Source of the DNA: Tetrahymena thermophila SB210
Lineage: Eukaryota > Ciliophora > Oligohymenophorea > Hymenostomatida > Tetrahymenidae
Assembly: GCF_000189635.1 (NCBI RefSeq)
Contig: NW_002476364.1
Location: forward strand, 372,001-436,000
Direction of reading: 5' to 3'
DNA length: 64,000 bases
The notes beneath the pieces were generated by a model. That model was not told the DNA's origin, ran no database searches, and was given only the letters and a program-made list of their open reading frames with translations. Below are positions 13,401 to 25,195 of this stretch, piece after piece (the first letter of the stretch is position 1; every line of letters starts with the position of its first letter). A program made the position numbers and the translations under genes.

Positions 13401-14424
13401 AGCAGCTAATTAAAAAAAATATTTCCATTAGGAATAGATAAACAATAATGAATTTATTTCTTCTAGTTCTAATAATAATTTTTGTTCTATTTAGCTGCTT
13501 CAGAACAAAAAAATTTATGCTGCCATAATAAATAATTAAGACATATATTTTTTCCATATTTTTAAATCCTTGAATATTTTCTCATTTTATTTTGATCATT
13601 TAAGAACTCATTTAGACTTATGGCAGGCACTCATGTCATACATATGAAGTAAATAAAAACAATAAAAAGCTGTAGCTATGCTTAAAATATTTTAATTTTT
13701 AATTTACTTATTTCGGGGAAGCATCTGAAACTTCTTCTTAGTCATCATTATCATCGTTCTCTTGCTAGTTTTCCGTTTCCTGTTCTGGCTTTTAGAAAAG
13801 ACGGTAATAATTTTCTTACTCACTAGACTCACTTGCAATTTATTTTTTCAATTTGGATATTCCTTGCTTCGATTCAAACTAAGATATTGTTACAACTCTT
13901 TCTCTAAGCTCTTGGATATTTTCTTCTTCGTCTTCATCATCTTCACTGCTTGAAGATTGATCTGCTTAGTTTTTTAATTCAGTTTTTCTCAACTTATTTC
14001 TTATTTCTTCTACATCAATTTCAGGCTCTTCATCTTCCTTATTTTAATGATCGTCATCAATCTTTCCGCCTTCTTCCTCTTCACTCTTTAAAGACTCTTT
14101 GTTAAACAACTTATTATTAGTAGCAGTAGCTGCAGCAGGCTGGTGCTCTTTTTAATTTGAATTGCTTGCAGAACTGCTAGTATTCGCAAAGTTATTTGCC
14201 AAATTATTTCCGCTTTTATGCTGTATCTCTTACTCTTTATATTCTACTTCATCATCTGGGAATTAATTGTGGTCTTTAGAAGCAGAATTCTATTTCTCCG
14301 TTAAATTGCATTAGTCTAACTCTTCTTACTCCTCTACGGTCAGTTGCTGCTTGTTGCCGCCAACCTTATCTCCACCATCCTCCTTAAAGTACTTTTTAAT
14401 TTTTTTTTTTACTTCCTTTTTCAT
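10459..14424 (-). CDS. ABCB-type half ABC transporter with acidic N-terminal extension
   Basis: About 950-1000 aa, at least eight introns. The C-terminal nucleotide-binding domain shows Walker [17 protein letters not shown] (about 11625-11580), signature [15 protein letters not shown] (split by an intron at about 11135-11085), Walker [13 protein letters not shown] (about 11020-10985) and H-loop ILIAHRLST (about 10620-10590). The stop is TGA 10461-10459. Before it lies one transmembrane domain (about 12960-11800) with the family's [19 protein letters not shown] and [16 protein letters not shown] loops. One TMD plus one NBD makes a half transporter that should dimerise (TAP/ABCB8-10 type); substrate unknown. 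An acidic, Gln/Ser-rich exon (ATG 14424-14422 to about 13717, [13 protein letters not shown]) joins in phase to LLNINLKI at 13405 through a roughly 310-base intron. If that splice is wrong, the transporter starts at ATG 13372 and the acidic exon is a separate gene ending near 13646. Confidence 0.85.
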
Positions 14425-15167
14425 TTAATTGTCTATTAAAAATTCTGTAATATTATTATTATTATTTATGAATGATATATTATTGATTAATTCTTACTAT
14501 AATTTGAAGCTAATTAATTCACGATATTATAAAAATAAACTAATAAATAAATAAATCAATAAATAATTATTTTCTCTACCATAATTACATAATCTTTAAT
14601 CCATTACATTATATGAGAACCCACTTTACATATATCAATTGTATTATTTATGAATCCAGCGTTTTCATAGAACTGAAAAATTAATTAATACTGTCATTAA
14701 TTTTTAGTGCAAGACAATAGAAGTAACATCCTTAAAATGTATTTTAAAATTGAATATAACCTAAAAATTATTAATTATATATTATAATAAATAGAGTGAG
14801 ATTAAATAATTTTTTATTAAGCTAAAGATGCTCGATTGACTGCCTAAAAAAGCAAATAATTTTATAAGAAATAAACATTTTTGGAGAAAATTTCTTTTAA
14901 AATATTTTAAATCATTTTTTTTGAATCCTCTCTTTATTTCGATAAATTTTATCACACATTTTATATTTATTATGTTATGCTAATATAAAAACTAATAATA
15001 ATATAAAAATAATATGACCACGAAATCTAGAAATCGAAAAAGATAACTTTTCTTTGGTCATTGATTTTTGAATTAATTTTCAATTTATCCTTTGAAAATA
15101 ATTAAAAAACTTTAAAAATATTTATTGAAAACAAATTTAATTTTTTTTAGCGAATATAGTTTAAAAA
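14425..15167. other. Divergent intergenic region between ABC gene and LC8
   Basis: About 740 bases separating two divergent start codons, so probably holding both promoters. AT-rich, no gene, no repeated element recognised. Confidence 0.5.
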
Positions 15168-15452
15168 ATGGAAATATCTAAAGAAGATAAAGGAAAACCT
15201 GTCGTTAAAGCTTTAGATATGACAGAGGAAATGGAAAACGATGCCTACGAAGTAGCAAAAAAGGCTTTAGAAAAGTTTTCTATTGAAAAAGATATGGCTT
15301 AGTATATAAAATTAGAATTTGATAGATTATATTCTACTAGTTGGCACTGCATAGTTGGAAAATAGTTTGGTTCTTACGTTTCTCATGATTCTAAGCATTA
15401 CATATATTTTTATATTGGAGAAATGTCCTTTTTATTATACAAATTTGGATGA
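15168..15452 (+). CDS. Dynein light chain LC8 (DYNLL-type)
   Basis: Single exon, 94 aa, ATG 15168, TGA 15450-15452. Recognisable by the near-invariant LC8 features: N-terminal helices ALDMTEEMENDAYEVAKKAL and KFSIEKDMAQYIKLEFDRLY, then the beta core with WHCIVGKQFGSYVSH and YIYFYIGEMSFLLYKFG. LC8 is a homodimeric hub in cytoplasmic and axonemal dynein that binds short linear motifs in its grooves. The family is usually about 89 aa; this one has a few extra N-terminal residues. Several Gln codons are TAG. The small 'IGEMSFLL' variation from the usual 'G..A.LLF' core suggests one of the divergent LC8 paralogues ciliates carry rather than the canonical copy; that is inference. Confidence 0.95.
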
Positions 15453-16653
15453 CATTGTTATAAACTTATTACATATCTTGTATTTATTTATAAAAATAAT
15501 AAGCTTATTAAAAAATCTTCAATCAAAAACAAAAAAAATAGCCAACACATTTAGCATTTCAAAATTTAGAATTTCTAAGTAAAATTTCAATTTTCATTAA
15601 ATACATTTAAGATTTATTTAATGTCTAAAATAGCATAATTATCCTTTTAAGTTAATTCATATTTCATTTAAAAACTTAAATTTTTCAAAGAATTTTTTAA
15701 AAATAACAAAAAAAAACAAAAGATAAAGATGCATAAAATCTAAAGCTTAAAAAAAATACTTTTGTGTTTGTTTATTAGTTAATTAGCTTTATTTTCAGTT
15801 TTTGTTATAAAAATTCAAAAAAAAAATATAGATTGCTATATTTTATTTTTAATGCAAAGATTTTAAAAAAATTTTTTCTATTTTAAAATTGATAAAATAA
15901 AAATTATAAAATAAATAAAAACTTATTCATTTTGCTTTTAAAATTTAGAATACATTAAAATCAATGAGATATTAGGACATTTTGATATTAAATTTTTAAT
16001 TATCTAAGCGTATATTTTTTTTAATTATAAACCAGTATACAAGTATACAGACAGACTCTTTAAATTGTTAGTTTGTTTGTTACCTTAAATAAATATGTTT
16101 AATTAAATAATTATGATATAACTTTTTTAAAAGTCAAGATTTAAATAAGAATTTATTTTTTTTATTTTTCATTAAATATTTTACTTATTTTACATTTAAA
16201 TGCAAACTTATGTTATAAATAAATTATTTAATTAATTTATTGAATACAGAAAAATTATTAATTTATATACAAAAATATTTTTATAAACTCATATAAAAGT
16301 ATTATATTTATTATAGGCAAAGAATCAAAATCTTCTAAGATTGACAAAAGATTTATAGAGCATAATTTTATATGAACAAAATTATTTCTAACTTTTAAAA
16401 ACATAAAAACATAAAAAGCAGCTTTAATCTTAAAAAATAAAAATTTTTTTCCAATATTTAAAAAAATTCTGAGTTCTATTTTTGTAATTCATTTTATGAC
16501 TAGTTTTTTAGTAAAAATCTTGAATTCTAATTTTTAACTAGTGCATTAAAAATTTATAATTTACTTATTTTATGGTTGTTAATATTGTAATAGGAATTAT
16601 TTAATTAATGATTGAATATATATTTGATATTATTTTTTTTTTAAATAATTAAA
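15453..16653. other. Intergenic, AT-rich
   Basis: 3' flank of LC8 and 5' flank of the next plus-strand gene. Long A- and T-runs; no gene or repeat recognised. Confidence 0.5.
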
Positions 16654-18715
16654 ATGCACTAAAAAGTTATTAGAAACGATCAAGAGATAGTATGCTTTCC
16701 TTCTTGTGGAAAGACAAATAAGCTCAAAAATAGAAAATTAGATTTCTAATCCGCTATTATATTTTTAAAGCTTAGAGAAGAAGGATGCAAGAAAAGATAA
16801 GCCATCAACTTCAGTAAAAAAGATTACTGTAAAATTGATACTTCAAAATAAAAAGATGGTCCATCTGATTGCAGAATATTGAAACCTAAAAACATAAAAG
16901 GCCTTTAAATAAACGTAATTCTAATTTTTATTTTGATTGATTTTCTTGAGACATAAATACTTTTTAGGGATGGGAACTTAGCGGTTAGAGAGATTACAAT
17001 TTGGGGAAAAGATTTAAACTCCTTAAACAACTTGAAATTCATTCAGATGAAGAAGACTAAAAAATAACTAATATTATTGAACAAAAGGCTTACAATAACA
17101 CCCACGACTACTTATATAGAATAAAAGTTTTGGAAAATTACTAAAGGGATATTGAATAAAAATGTCACATCCCAAAATATAACAAAATACTCATGCAGAA
17201 TAAGGTAAGTTTGTTATTTATTTTGCTTGTTTGCTTTATTATTTTTTTTAATTTGGTTTTTTTTTTGCTTGCTTTTTAAATAGACTTTTGATCATTTTTA
17301 ATGGTAAAATATTGATTGATGAGTTAATTAAATATAATTTTAAAGAAAGTAGAAGTTTGTTTGTTTTATACTATTGATTATTTAATTGTTATTATTGATT
17401 TATTATTGCATTTAATTTGTTTACTTATTTTTATTAAAGATTAATGAAATATAAAACGAAATGATTGAATTATAAAATAACCCAATCTATCACATGAAAT
17501 TTAAAAGAGTTAACTTGTATGAAATATTCTAAGACTACCCTTAGACTAAAGAACTTCAGGATGAATATAATAGCAATTACATTAATCTATTTGACTCGTT
17601 CTCTCATATTTACAACAAAAATGAGTGTAAAGCTTTCTTTTTTTATCAATCAAACGCTTTCTGAAATTCTTCTTTTTTAAGTTTAAGGAAAAATTTAATA
17701 CAGCCGATTGGATGAAAAATAAAAAACTAAGAATCAACCAATAATTATGCCTGAATTAAAATTACAGCCATCTATTTCAACCAAAAATTCTATTGAAAGC
17801 TAAAATAACATCATACTACCGATAGATGAAATTGAAGATAAAGAATAAAATGGTTAAAGCCTAAGTTCATAAAACTCCCCCAAAGCTTCTAAATTATCAA
17901 TTAAGAGATCTTCAAGCTTGCAAAACTCATTTTTCAAGAGCAAATTTAGCACTATTTTGAATAAATCAATTGATTCAAAAGATTAATAAAACTCTAACTC
18001 AAAGTCACCGAAATTTAAATTTGTTGATATATCTCCCAAAAGAAGTCCTTATATAAATATAGAATAAGAAACTTAAATAGATTCCTTATTTCTAAGCGAT
18101 TCTGATCAAGATTAATTTTAATAAGATAAATTTTAAACAACAGTTGTACCCTAGCTAAAACAAATGGAATTTTAATAAAAAATAGATTGGCTAATAAATT
18201 CTTCTATCGCCAAAAGAGTATATTCTAAATTATCCTTTTTAAAGTGTATATTTTATTTAAATATAATATAAATAGTAGGCCTAATCGTAATTCCCACTCA
18301 ACCAAAATGTGAACACTTCTTTTCTTTAAACACAAATTGATAAAGTTAAATCAGTCAATGATAAAATTATGAAAAAATCAATCTAAGATTTTAATGAATT
18401 AGACACAAGATCAAGATTTTTAACTCATTAATCGTTCTATAGAGTAAGATTTATTTTCAACATACTTTTTGCTTTTATTTTAATTAAATTTTTTTGGAAA
18501 TTTTATGACTAAAATAATTTTTAACTAATTTAAAATAGAAATAAAATAGCAATTCATCAAATACCACATAGAAGTCTTTCTTTTAGTAGACTTAAAAGTC
18601 TTTCTTTTAATAAACTTAAAAATCATTTTTTTAGCAGACATAAAAGTCTTTTGTCTCAAATGGCAATATGTCTAGTAAGCATAGAATTCTCTCAACCCAT
18701 AATTCGAAAAGTTGA
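16654..18715 (+). CDS. Unrecognised basic, Gln/Ser-rich protein with C-terminal octapeptide repeats
   Basis: ATG 16654, stop TGA 18713-18715, about six exons. Clean phase-matched introns at 16917-16968 and 17203-17439, and one at about 17628-17682 that is needed to avoid a TGA. Further introns lie at about 18211-18277 and 18441-18539. The N-terminal about 240 residues look folded: MHQKVIRNDQEIVCFPSCGK, the Cys pairs CFPSC and YCKID, a helical stretch with LLKQLEIHSDEEDQK, and an acidic C-terminal edge. The remainder is low-complexity Ser/Lys/Gln (SPKASKLSIKRSSSLQNSFF). The last part carries three copies of KSFFQQTQ plus a partial fourth (18572-18652). No family recognised. Repeated S-P and R-S-x-S sites suggest a phosphorylated, disordered tail (inference). 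Confidence 0.7.
18572..18652 (+). repeat. 24-bp coding tandem repeat (KSFFQQTQ)n
   Basis: Three 24-base units plus 9 bases (18572, 18596, 18620, 18644) inside the last exon of the preceding gene. The third unit differs by synonymous and conservative changes, so the peptide is better kept than the DNA. Confidence 0.85.
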
Positions 18716-19417
18716 AATATTATCATTTAAATTCTATCTCAAAACAAAAAATAATTATTTATCAAAAAATTTTCATAATATTATTTTATATTCATATTCT
18801 AATGATTTTTGTAATTTTGATTATTTTTAATTAGTTTAAAAATAAACTTATTAAACAAACTAACAAAAAAGCAAATAAATAGCTCACAATCCTACTTTAA
18901 AATTAGATTTTATTTTACTTTTCTTACAAATTTACTTAATTTAATTAAATAACTTATTTATTAATACTATTTTTTAATTTATGCTAAGTTTTAAATTTAA
19001 AAATAAATATCCAATTTAATATTGCCAAAAATCTTTATTTTTAAGGTAATTATTCATTTTTAAAATTGGTTAAAAATAAATTAGGCTATCATAGATATAA
19101 TTTTCTAAAATTAAATAAAGTAAAATTTTTTATTTGATAATTATTTAGAGCCAAAACTATCTATTTATCATATTAATATTTAGAATAATTTTTTTCATTA
19201 ATTAAGGCCCATTAAAATAAATTCTGAAATAAACACATTTACATTACTAAAAAAATATATATCTTAATTAACACTTTGCTTAATATAAATATTTTACTAA
19301 TTTAATAAAATGTAATATAAATTGAAAATAATCTGAGTATTGTCAGAATAATATTCTTAACTTTACTTGTTCTAGATCTCTAATTGAAAATATCAAGAAA
19401 AAACAAAAGTTGATTTA
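18716..19417. other. Intergenic between plus-strand gene and paralogue array
   Basis: Convergent 3' flanks. The segment from about 19110 (TTTGATAATTATTT...) to 19417 is shared with the 3' flanks of other array members (for example near 38605 and 42195), so the array repeat unit begins here. Confidence 0.55.
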
Positions 19418-20968
19418 TCATATCTAATTTATATCTTTTTATTAATTTACTTATTCCTATACAAAAGGATTTTCCTAATAAATCTACTGAGGGTTATATT
19501 ACTGTAAAATTTAATCATTTTCTAATTATTTTAATGTATTCTAGCTGTCATTTTCTACTTTTAAAGCTTAATCTGATCCATCTTAATTGAAATCGATTTC
19601 AATTTAATTATTTTGCAGTTATTAATTTGTATTTCTTATAATTTTTAATGAATCTATTTCATACTATTAATTGTTAATTTTATCATTAATATCATTTATT
19701 ATTTGCTACACTTTTTAATTATTTATATTTAAAAATGCTTTCAATTTTCTGAACAGAATAAAAGAAGCTGCTAAAATAACAATTACCAAAGCTGCAAATA
19801 ATGATATCATAATAATTACAATCAATGAATTCTATTCTTAATTATTATTTGAGTTAACTTAATTACTTTCATCTTTATTAATATAAATACAAATACCTTA
19901 ACCTAAACTTTTAAAACCATCAATACATAAATTAGATGATTAACAACTTGCTTAGTCTTTTGCAATTACTCCTTAATAACAATAGAACATGCATTTCTAT
20001 TATTTATAATCATAATATTGCTAGCTTTTGCAACTATTTTAGCAATAATTAGTATTTGCTACAAAACTACAATTTGGGCATAAATGCAAATAATTATCAG
20101 GCTAAAAACAAAAACTTAAATCTCTTTTGCATTTTTATTCTGAATTGCTCCATTATGCTCCATTTATACATAAGTTTGATAAAGGACAACTTTTTTTATT
20201 TAATGCAATAATTCCATTCCCGCAATATACCATACATTATTATTACTGATAATTATAATATTATAGTTCTGAACCAGATGCACATTGATTTATTTATTAG
20301 CAATTCATCTGCTCAGTTGTAATTCTACAATTTAGACATTACCATAAAAATGGCCAAAAAGTATCAGAAGAAAGAATTTGAGCAGAGCAAATAATTTTCT
20401 CACATTATTTATTCTATAAATTCAATTAATATCCTTCGATACATAATAAATTTTGTGATAATTAGCAATCAGAATAACTTTTTGCAATTTTTCCATTTGT
20501 ACAATACTCATAGCATGATCCATATTAAGTTGAAAAGTATTATGAACTTGTGCAAATACTATTATAACAGTATTGAACATCTGAAACCAAGCTACAAGAC
20601 TAGCATTAATATATTTATAAGTTTTAATCAAATACTTTTTAAGAACAAGTTTATAATTGAATGCATTTTTGGTCTGTAATACTCCATTAATATCCATCAA
20701 TACAAACATTTGAGCAACCATTGATATTAATTATTCCATTTCCACAATATTAATAATAGTTAAAGTGTTTTTATGAATAATAATATAAATTTCCTCCTAT
20801 ACAATATTATGCAGGGCAATAATATGAGCAATTATTAATATCTGAAACTATTTAACAGTTTTCACATTAAATTAAACCTAGATTTAAATCATTATTGCTC
20901 AATTATGAGACGCAAGCTGACTTGATTTTAATTAATAGAAGAAAAAATATTCCTATTGAAAAGTACAT
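19418..20968 (-). CDS. Array copy 1: Cys-rich type I membrane protein
   Basis: Intronless, 516 aa, ATG 20968-20966, TGA 19420-19418; translated in full. Signal peptide MYFSIGIFFLLLIKIKS. Four Cys-rich modules follow, each built as CxxC, then CxxxC or similar, an aromatic QYY/LYY patch, CxxYCGNGxIA, C, and LCIDGxQW...C. They open with CENC (about 20880), CQSC (about 20605), CLNC (about 20335) and CPNC (about 20085). A Gln/Asn-rich stalk leads to one transmembrane helix, SLIVIIMISLFAALVIVILA (about 19820-19760), a basic FRKLK stop-transfer and a Gln/Asn-rich, heptad-like cytoplasmic tail. The Cys spacing resembles furin-like/variant-surface-protein repeats; a surface receptor or antigen is inferred, not shown. 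It is the leftmost and a complete member, useful as the array reference. Confidence 0.9.
19585..19604. repeat. 20-bp perfect palindrome in tail coding region of copy 1
   Basis: AATTGAAATCGATTTCAATT reads identically on both strands. It encodes the conserved NQIEIDFNQ of the cytoplasmic tail, so it may be coding constraint and chance. Confidence 0.6.
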
Positions 20969-21080
20969 TTTTTTAGGATTTTTTTGAACAATAAATTTAG
21001 TTAATTTTTTTAATAATTATTTTAAGCTTAATAGAGAATAAATTGTCATCTTTAATTAAGAGGTAAAATATAATAAAAGA

Positions 21081-21120
21081 ATTATCATATATATTGATAA
21101 TTAATACTTGCTAAATTTTA
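21081..21120 (-). promoter_or_regulatory. Shared array upstream element, copy 1
   Basis: About 115-150 bases upstream of the copy 1 ATG. Plus-strand core ATCATATATATTGATAA then TACTTGCTAAATTTT. Nearly the same block precedes most array members, while surrounding spacer is less alike. A promoter or 5' UTR role is inferred from position. Confidence 0.5.
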
Positions 21121-22522
21121 CTCTTTAGAATTTAAGTTATTACAAATATTAAAATTAAATAAAAGTACTTAAAGTTGTTACTTATATTTATTCAATCGAG
21201 GAGCTTTGTTTAACTTTAATAGTCTTCATATTTTTATACTTAAGTAAATGAACAGGATATTAGTTCTAGCAGAAGTTATGATGAAGTTACTATAAATTAA
21301 TACAAAAATATCTTAATCTTTATTATATTTAAAAATAATTATGTTTAGAAACTAAGGCTCTTAATCAAATTTACTAGTAGCGTTTTGTTATTATTGATTA
21401 AATATCAATATTTTTTGGTATCAATAATTTGCTTTTTACTTTACATCTTTATGAATAATTTTATTACCATTCATCAGAAAGATATTCAAAATTTAAAAAA
21501 TAGGTAAAACTTAATTTGAGATGATGTTTCAAAATAAATTGGATACTCTTAATCAAATTTTAATAGTCAATCATATTTTACTTTTATTAATAAAAAATAA
21601 TGATTATTTAAATATCAAATAATTGCTTTGAATTCTCAGTCTATATAAATCACTTAAATATCCTTCATTAAAAAAAGTATATCTATAATTTATAAAAATA
21701 GTTAAAAGTTAACCTGAAATTCCTTAAAATAAAATGAGTTTAAATTTTAGTATTAATATTATATAATACTAAGCATAAAAATTAAGAAAATCATATTTAT
21801 TTATCTAACATTAAGTAGTTGATAACAAAGTTTTATTATTTATTCATCTAATTGGTTTTTATTCGATAATTTATGTCTTTTAATATTCATCTACAAAGTT
21901 AGGGAATGTAATAGAGTATAGATAAAAATAAATCTAAAAATTATAAATTAAAAATTAGTGAATAACAGATTAATACTGTAATTAAAGGATATGCAAGAAA
22001 TATAGATCATATTTTTAAAAAAATATATTTTAGAACAACATAAAAGAAAATAGAAAGTAGACTTAAGACTTAAGATATATGTTTAATTTAAAATGCGGCA
22101 AATGAAAGGATAATATAAATACTAATCAGGCGATATAAAATTAAAAAATAAATGTTATTAATAAATTCATAAAAAGCTAAATATTTGAAAAATGTTAAAA
22201 TGTATAGCACATCCATGAATTCAATTCTTGCAAACATTGAGATGCAAGAATCTAATTCATGGGTAAGCTATAAAACTAGATTAATCGAATTAATAAAAAA
22301 TTATTAAATTTAGTCATTAAGCCTTTTTTTATTTTTTTTTAAATAAAATTTACAATTTTAAATTACCTGATTTATTTTTTATAATATTTTTTGGGTTATA
22401 ATATTATTTTTATAATTTTTTCTTTTAAAAATTTCAAAATTTTAAAATAAACAATTTTTAACCCAAATCATTTTAAAATTAAATTCTATTCCTCTATATT
22501 AAGCAATCTTAAAATAAAAATT
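21121..22522. other. Array spacer between copies 1 and 2 with unique insert
   Basis: To about 22200 this is the repeated upstream spacer seen before other members. From about 22201 to 22565 the sequence is unique to this place and replaces the expected 3' part of copy 2; it contains the hairpin at 22203-22272. Confidence 0.6.
22203..22272. repeat. Long near-perfect inverted repeat (hairpin)
   Basis: Outer arms TATAGC (22203-22208) and GCTATA (22267-22272). Inner arms are 22213-22232 and 22243-22262, 20 bases each with two mismatches, around a 10-base loop. Two further pairs close most of the internal gap. This is far stronger than the usual AT-rich chance palindromes here. Confidence 0.85.
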
Positions 22523-23527
22523 TCAAATCAAATAATTTTCTTAAATAAAAAATAAATCATTTCTTTATTATTATTAGCTTTTGCAACTATTTTAGCAATA
22601 ATTAGTATTTGTTACAAAACTACAATTTGGGCTTAACTGCACATAATTATCAGGGATCTAACATATATTAAAATCTGTTTTGCATTTTTATTCTGAATCG
22701 CTCCATTATGCTCCAATTATACATAAGTTTGAAAAAGGACAACTCAATTTATCAAATGCAATAATTCCATTCCCACAATATGCCATACATAATTAATAAT
22801 GATAATTATAATATAGTAGTTCTGAATTAGATACACAGTAAGGTTGATAAAAGCAATCCATCTTCTAAATTGTAATTCTACAATTTGGACATTGTGATAA
22901 AAATGCTGAAAAAGTATCAGAAGTAGAAATTTTAGCAGGGCAAATACTTTTCTCACATTTATTCTATGAATTTAATTGATATCCATCGACACATAATACA
23001 TTTTATGAATTGCAATCAGCATAACGTTCTGCAATTTTTCCATCTGTACAATACTCATAGCATCTTCTATTTTTTATTGAATGGTATTAAGAACTTGAGC
23101 AAGAAATCATTTAACAGTCTTAAACATTTGAAGCTAAAGAACAATTTTAGCACTGATAAATTAAAAGGTTTTAATCAAAAATTTTCTCAACACAAGCTAA
23201 ATTTTAAATGCATTTTTAATCTGTAATGCTCCATTAATATCCTTCAATACAGGTATTTAAATTATCATTACAATTGTTTAAACCCTAAATTCGTGCAACT
23301 ATTCCATTTCCACAATATTAATAACAGAAAGTATTGTAATTATAAATCAAACCATTTACTGGAGGTGGATTTAGGCAAGGAATTGGGCAATACTTGATAT
23401 CTGAAACTATTTAACAATTTTAACATTAAGCTAAACCTAGACTTAGATCATAAGTGTTCAATTAAAATTAGCAATCTGATTTGATTTTAATTAAAAGAAG
23501 AAAAAAAATTCCTATTAAAAAGTACAT
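22523..23527 (-). pseudogene. Array copy 2: truncated Cys-rich membrane protein lacking the membrane helix
   Basis: ATG 23527-23525; open 334 codons to TGA 22525-22523. Signal peptide MYFLIGIFFLLLIKIKS and modules 1-3 are intact with all expected cysteines. Module 4 starts with Ser instead of its first Cys (SPNC) and stops after CKSQQQQ, where homology to the other copies ends at about 22568. The next residues come from unrelated AT-rich sequence. The transmembrane helix, tail and normal 3' flank are missing. It is either a pseudogene or a gene for a secreted, soluble version of the ectodomain; the conserved upstream element and clean frame leave the second possibility open. Confidence 0.8.
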
Positions 23528-23600
23528 TTTTTTAAAGATTTTTAATTAATAAATTTACTTATTTTTTTTAAATTATTTTTTCACTAAATTGAAAACCGAA

Positions 23601-23640
23601 ATATCATATATTTTGATAAGTAATACTTGCTAAATTTTTT
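23601..23640 (-). promoter_or_regulatory. Shared array upstream element, copy 2
   Basis: ATATCATATATTTTGATAAG then TAATACTTGCTAAATTT, about 75-110 bases before the copy 2 ATG. Well preserved although the gene is truncated. Confidence 0.55.
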
Positions 23641-25195
23641 TCTTAAGTACTTAAGTTATTACAAATGTTAAAGTAGTAAAATCATTTAAGTATGTCTTAT
23701 ATTACTTATATTTATTCAATTTAGAAGCTTTATCTATATTTAATAGTTTCATGTTTCTACACTTAATCACTCAAATGTAATATTCCTTTTTGTTTCTTAC
23801 AGAAGATATGAGGTTTGTATAAATTGATTTAAAAATATCTTAATCTTTATTATGCTTAAGAATAATTATGTTTAAAAATTGAAACTCTTAATCTCATGTT
23901 ACTTGTCGCATTTTGTGATTATTGGTAAAATATCAATATTTTTAATATTAAATATTTTCCTTTTTCTTTACATTTTTATAAATAAATTTATTACCACTCA
24001 TCAAAAAGTTATTCAAAATTAAAAAAATAGGTAAAAATTAATTTGTGATAATTAATTTCTCAAAATGAGTAGATAATCTTAAACTAATTTTAATAGGCAA
24101 TCATATTTTACTTATATTAGTATTAATTTTTTTTTAAATGTCAAATGATTGCTTTGAATTTAAGTCATTATGAATAAATTAAATATCCTTCATTAAAAAA
24201 AAAGCATATTTATAATTTATAAAAATTGGTTAAAGTTACATATGATTCCTTATAATAAAGCGAATTTAACTGTTAGTATTATGAAATATCACCAACCATT
24301 ATATCATAATTTGTGATATTTGAAATATTGATAATATTATTAAAAAATATTATATTTTAGCACAACATAAAAGAAAATAAAGAAAATAAAAAGTAGGCTT
24401 AAAATATTTGTTTAATTTAAAAGGCGAGAATGAAAGAATAGTATACATAAATACTAATATGACGAAATAAAATGAAAAAAATAAATATTATTAACAAATT
24501 CATAAATAGCTAAATATTTGAAATATGTTAACATGATAAAAACAATAAAATAAACAGTCAAGCATATAGGTAACTGCTTAATAAAAAGAGGGTTTTATTA
24601 TCAAAATATAATAAAATGTAACCTAACTAAAAATATAAAACAATTTATAAATATAGGGTGTAACTTAATAAAATACTATGAGTGAATTCTAGGAAATATT
24701 AATCTTCTTAAGATAAATTCGAAAAAATTTTCAAAATTTATTTTTTTTTCAAAAAAATGACATGTTTTTAGAATATATGATGTCTATTATTTCAAATTTT
24801 ACATTTTGCGAATTTAAAGCTTTCTAAAAACTCAAAAACAAAGCTATTTTAAGCTTATTTAGCTTTATTTATTATGCTTTAAGATATATTACATTTTGCC
24901 TTTTGTAAATTAAATACGCATTTCACTCTTTGAAAGTAGATATAATAAAAATGATTTTTAAAAATATTAATATAAAAACAAGTCTAACCATAAAAATTGG
25001 TTGTTACAGTAGAAAAAAGGTGAATGAGTTTTTACTCCCCTTATCAATTATATGTTGTGCTTAATATATGATAATATTTGGCATATTATGCAATATAAAT
25101 TGAAAATAATCTTAAAATTGTAAGAATAATATTCTTAGCTTTACTTTTTCTATATCTCTAATGGACAATATCAAGAAAAAACAAGAATTTATTAA
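23641..25195. other. Array spacer between copies 2 and 3
   Basis: Repeated upstream spacer of copy 2, one dispersed GAGGG-loop element (24541-24640) and the shared 3' flank of copy 3. No gene. Confidence 0.55.
24541..24640. repeat. Dispersed spacer element with AATAAAA-AGAGGG-TTTTATT core, unit A
   Basis: About 100 bases: AACAATAAAATAAA, then TAACTGCTTAATAAAAAG, AGGGTTTTATTAT and TAAAATGTAACCTA. The core forms a small stem with an AGAGGG loop. Three more units occur at 26441, 35730 and 41681, always in spacers. Confidence 0.75.

Noticed and set aside
13762-13953. Hydrophobic 63-codon plus-strand frame
   Set aside because: Antisense to the acidic Glu/Asp-rich exon of the ABC gene; hydrophobic antisense of GAA/GAT codons is expected.
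15355-15582. 75-codon plus-strand frame overlapping LC8
   Set aside because: It is the shifted frame of LC8 running on into AT-rich 3' flank.
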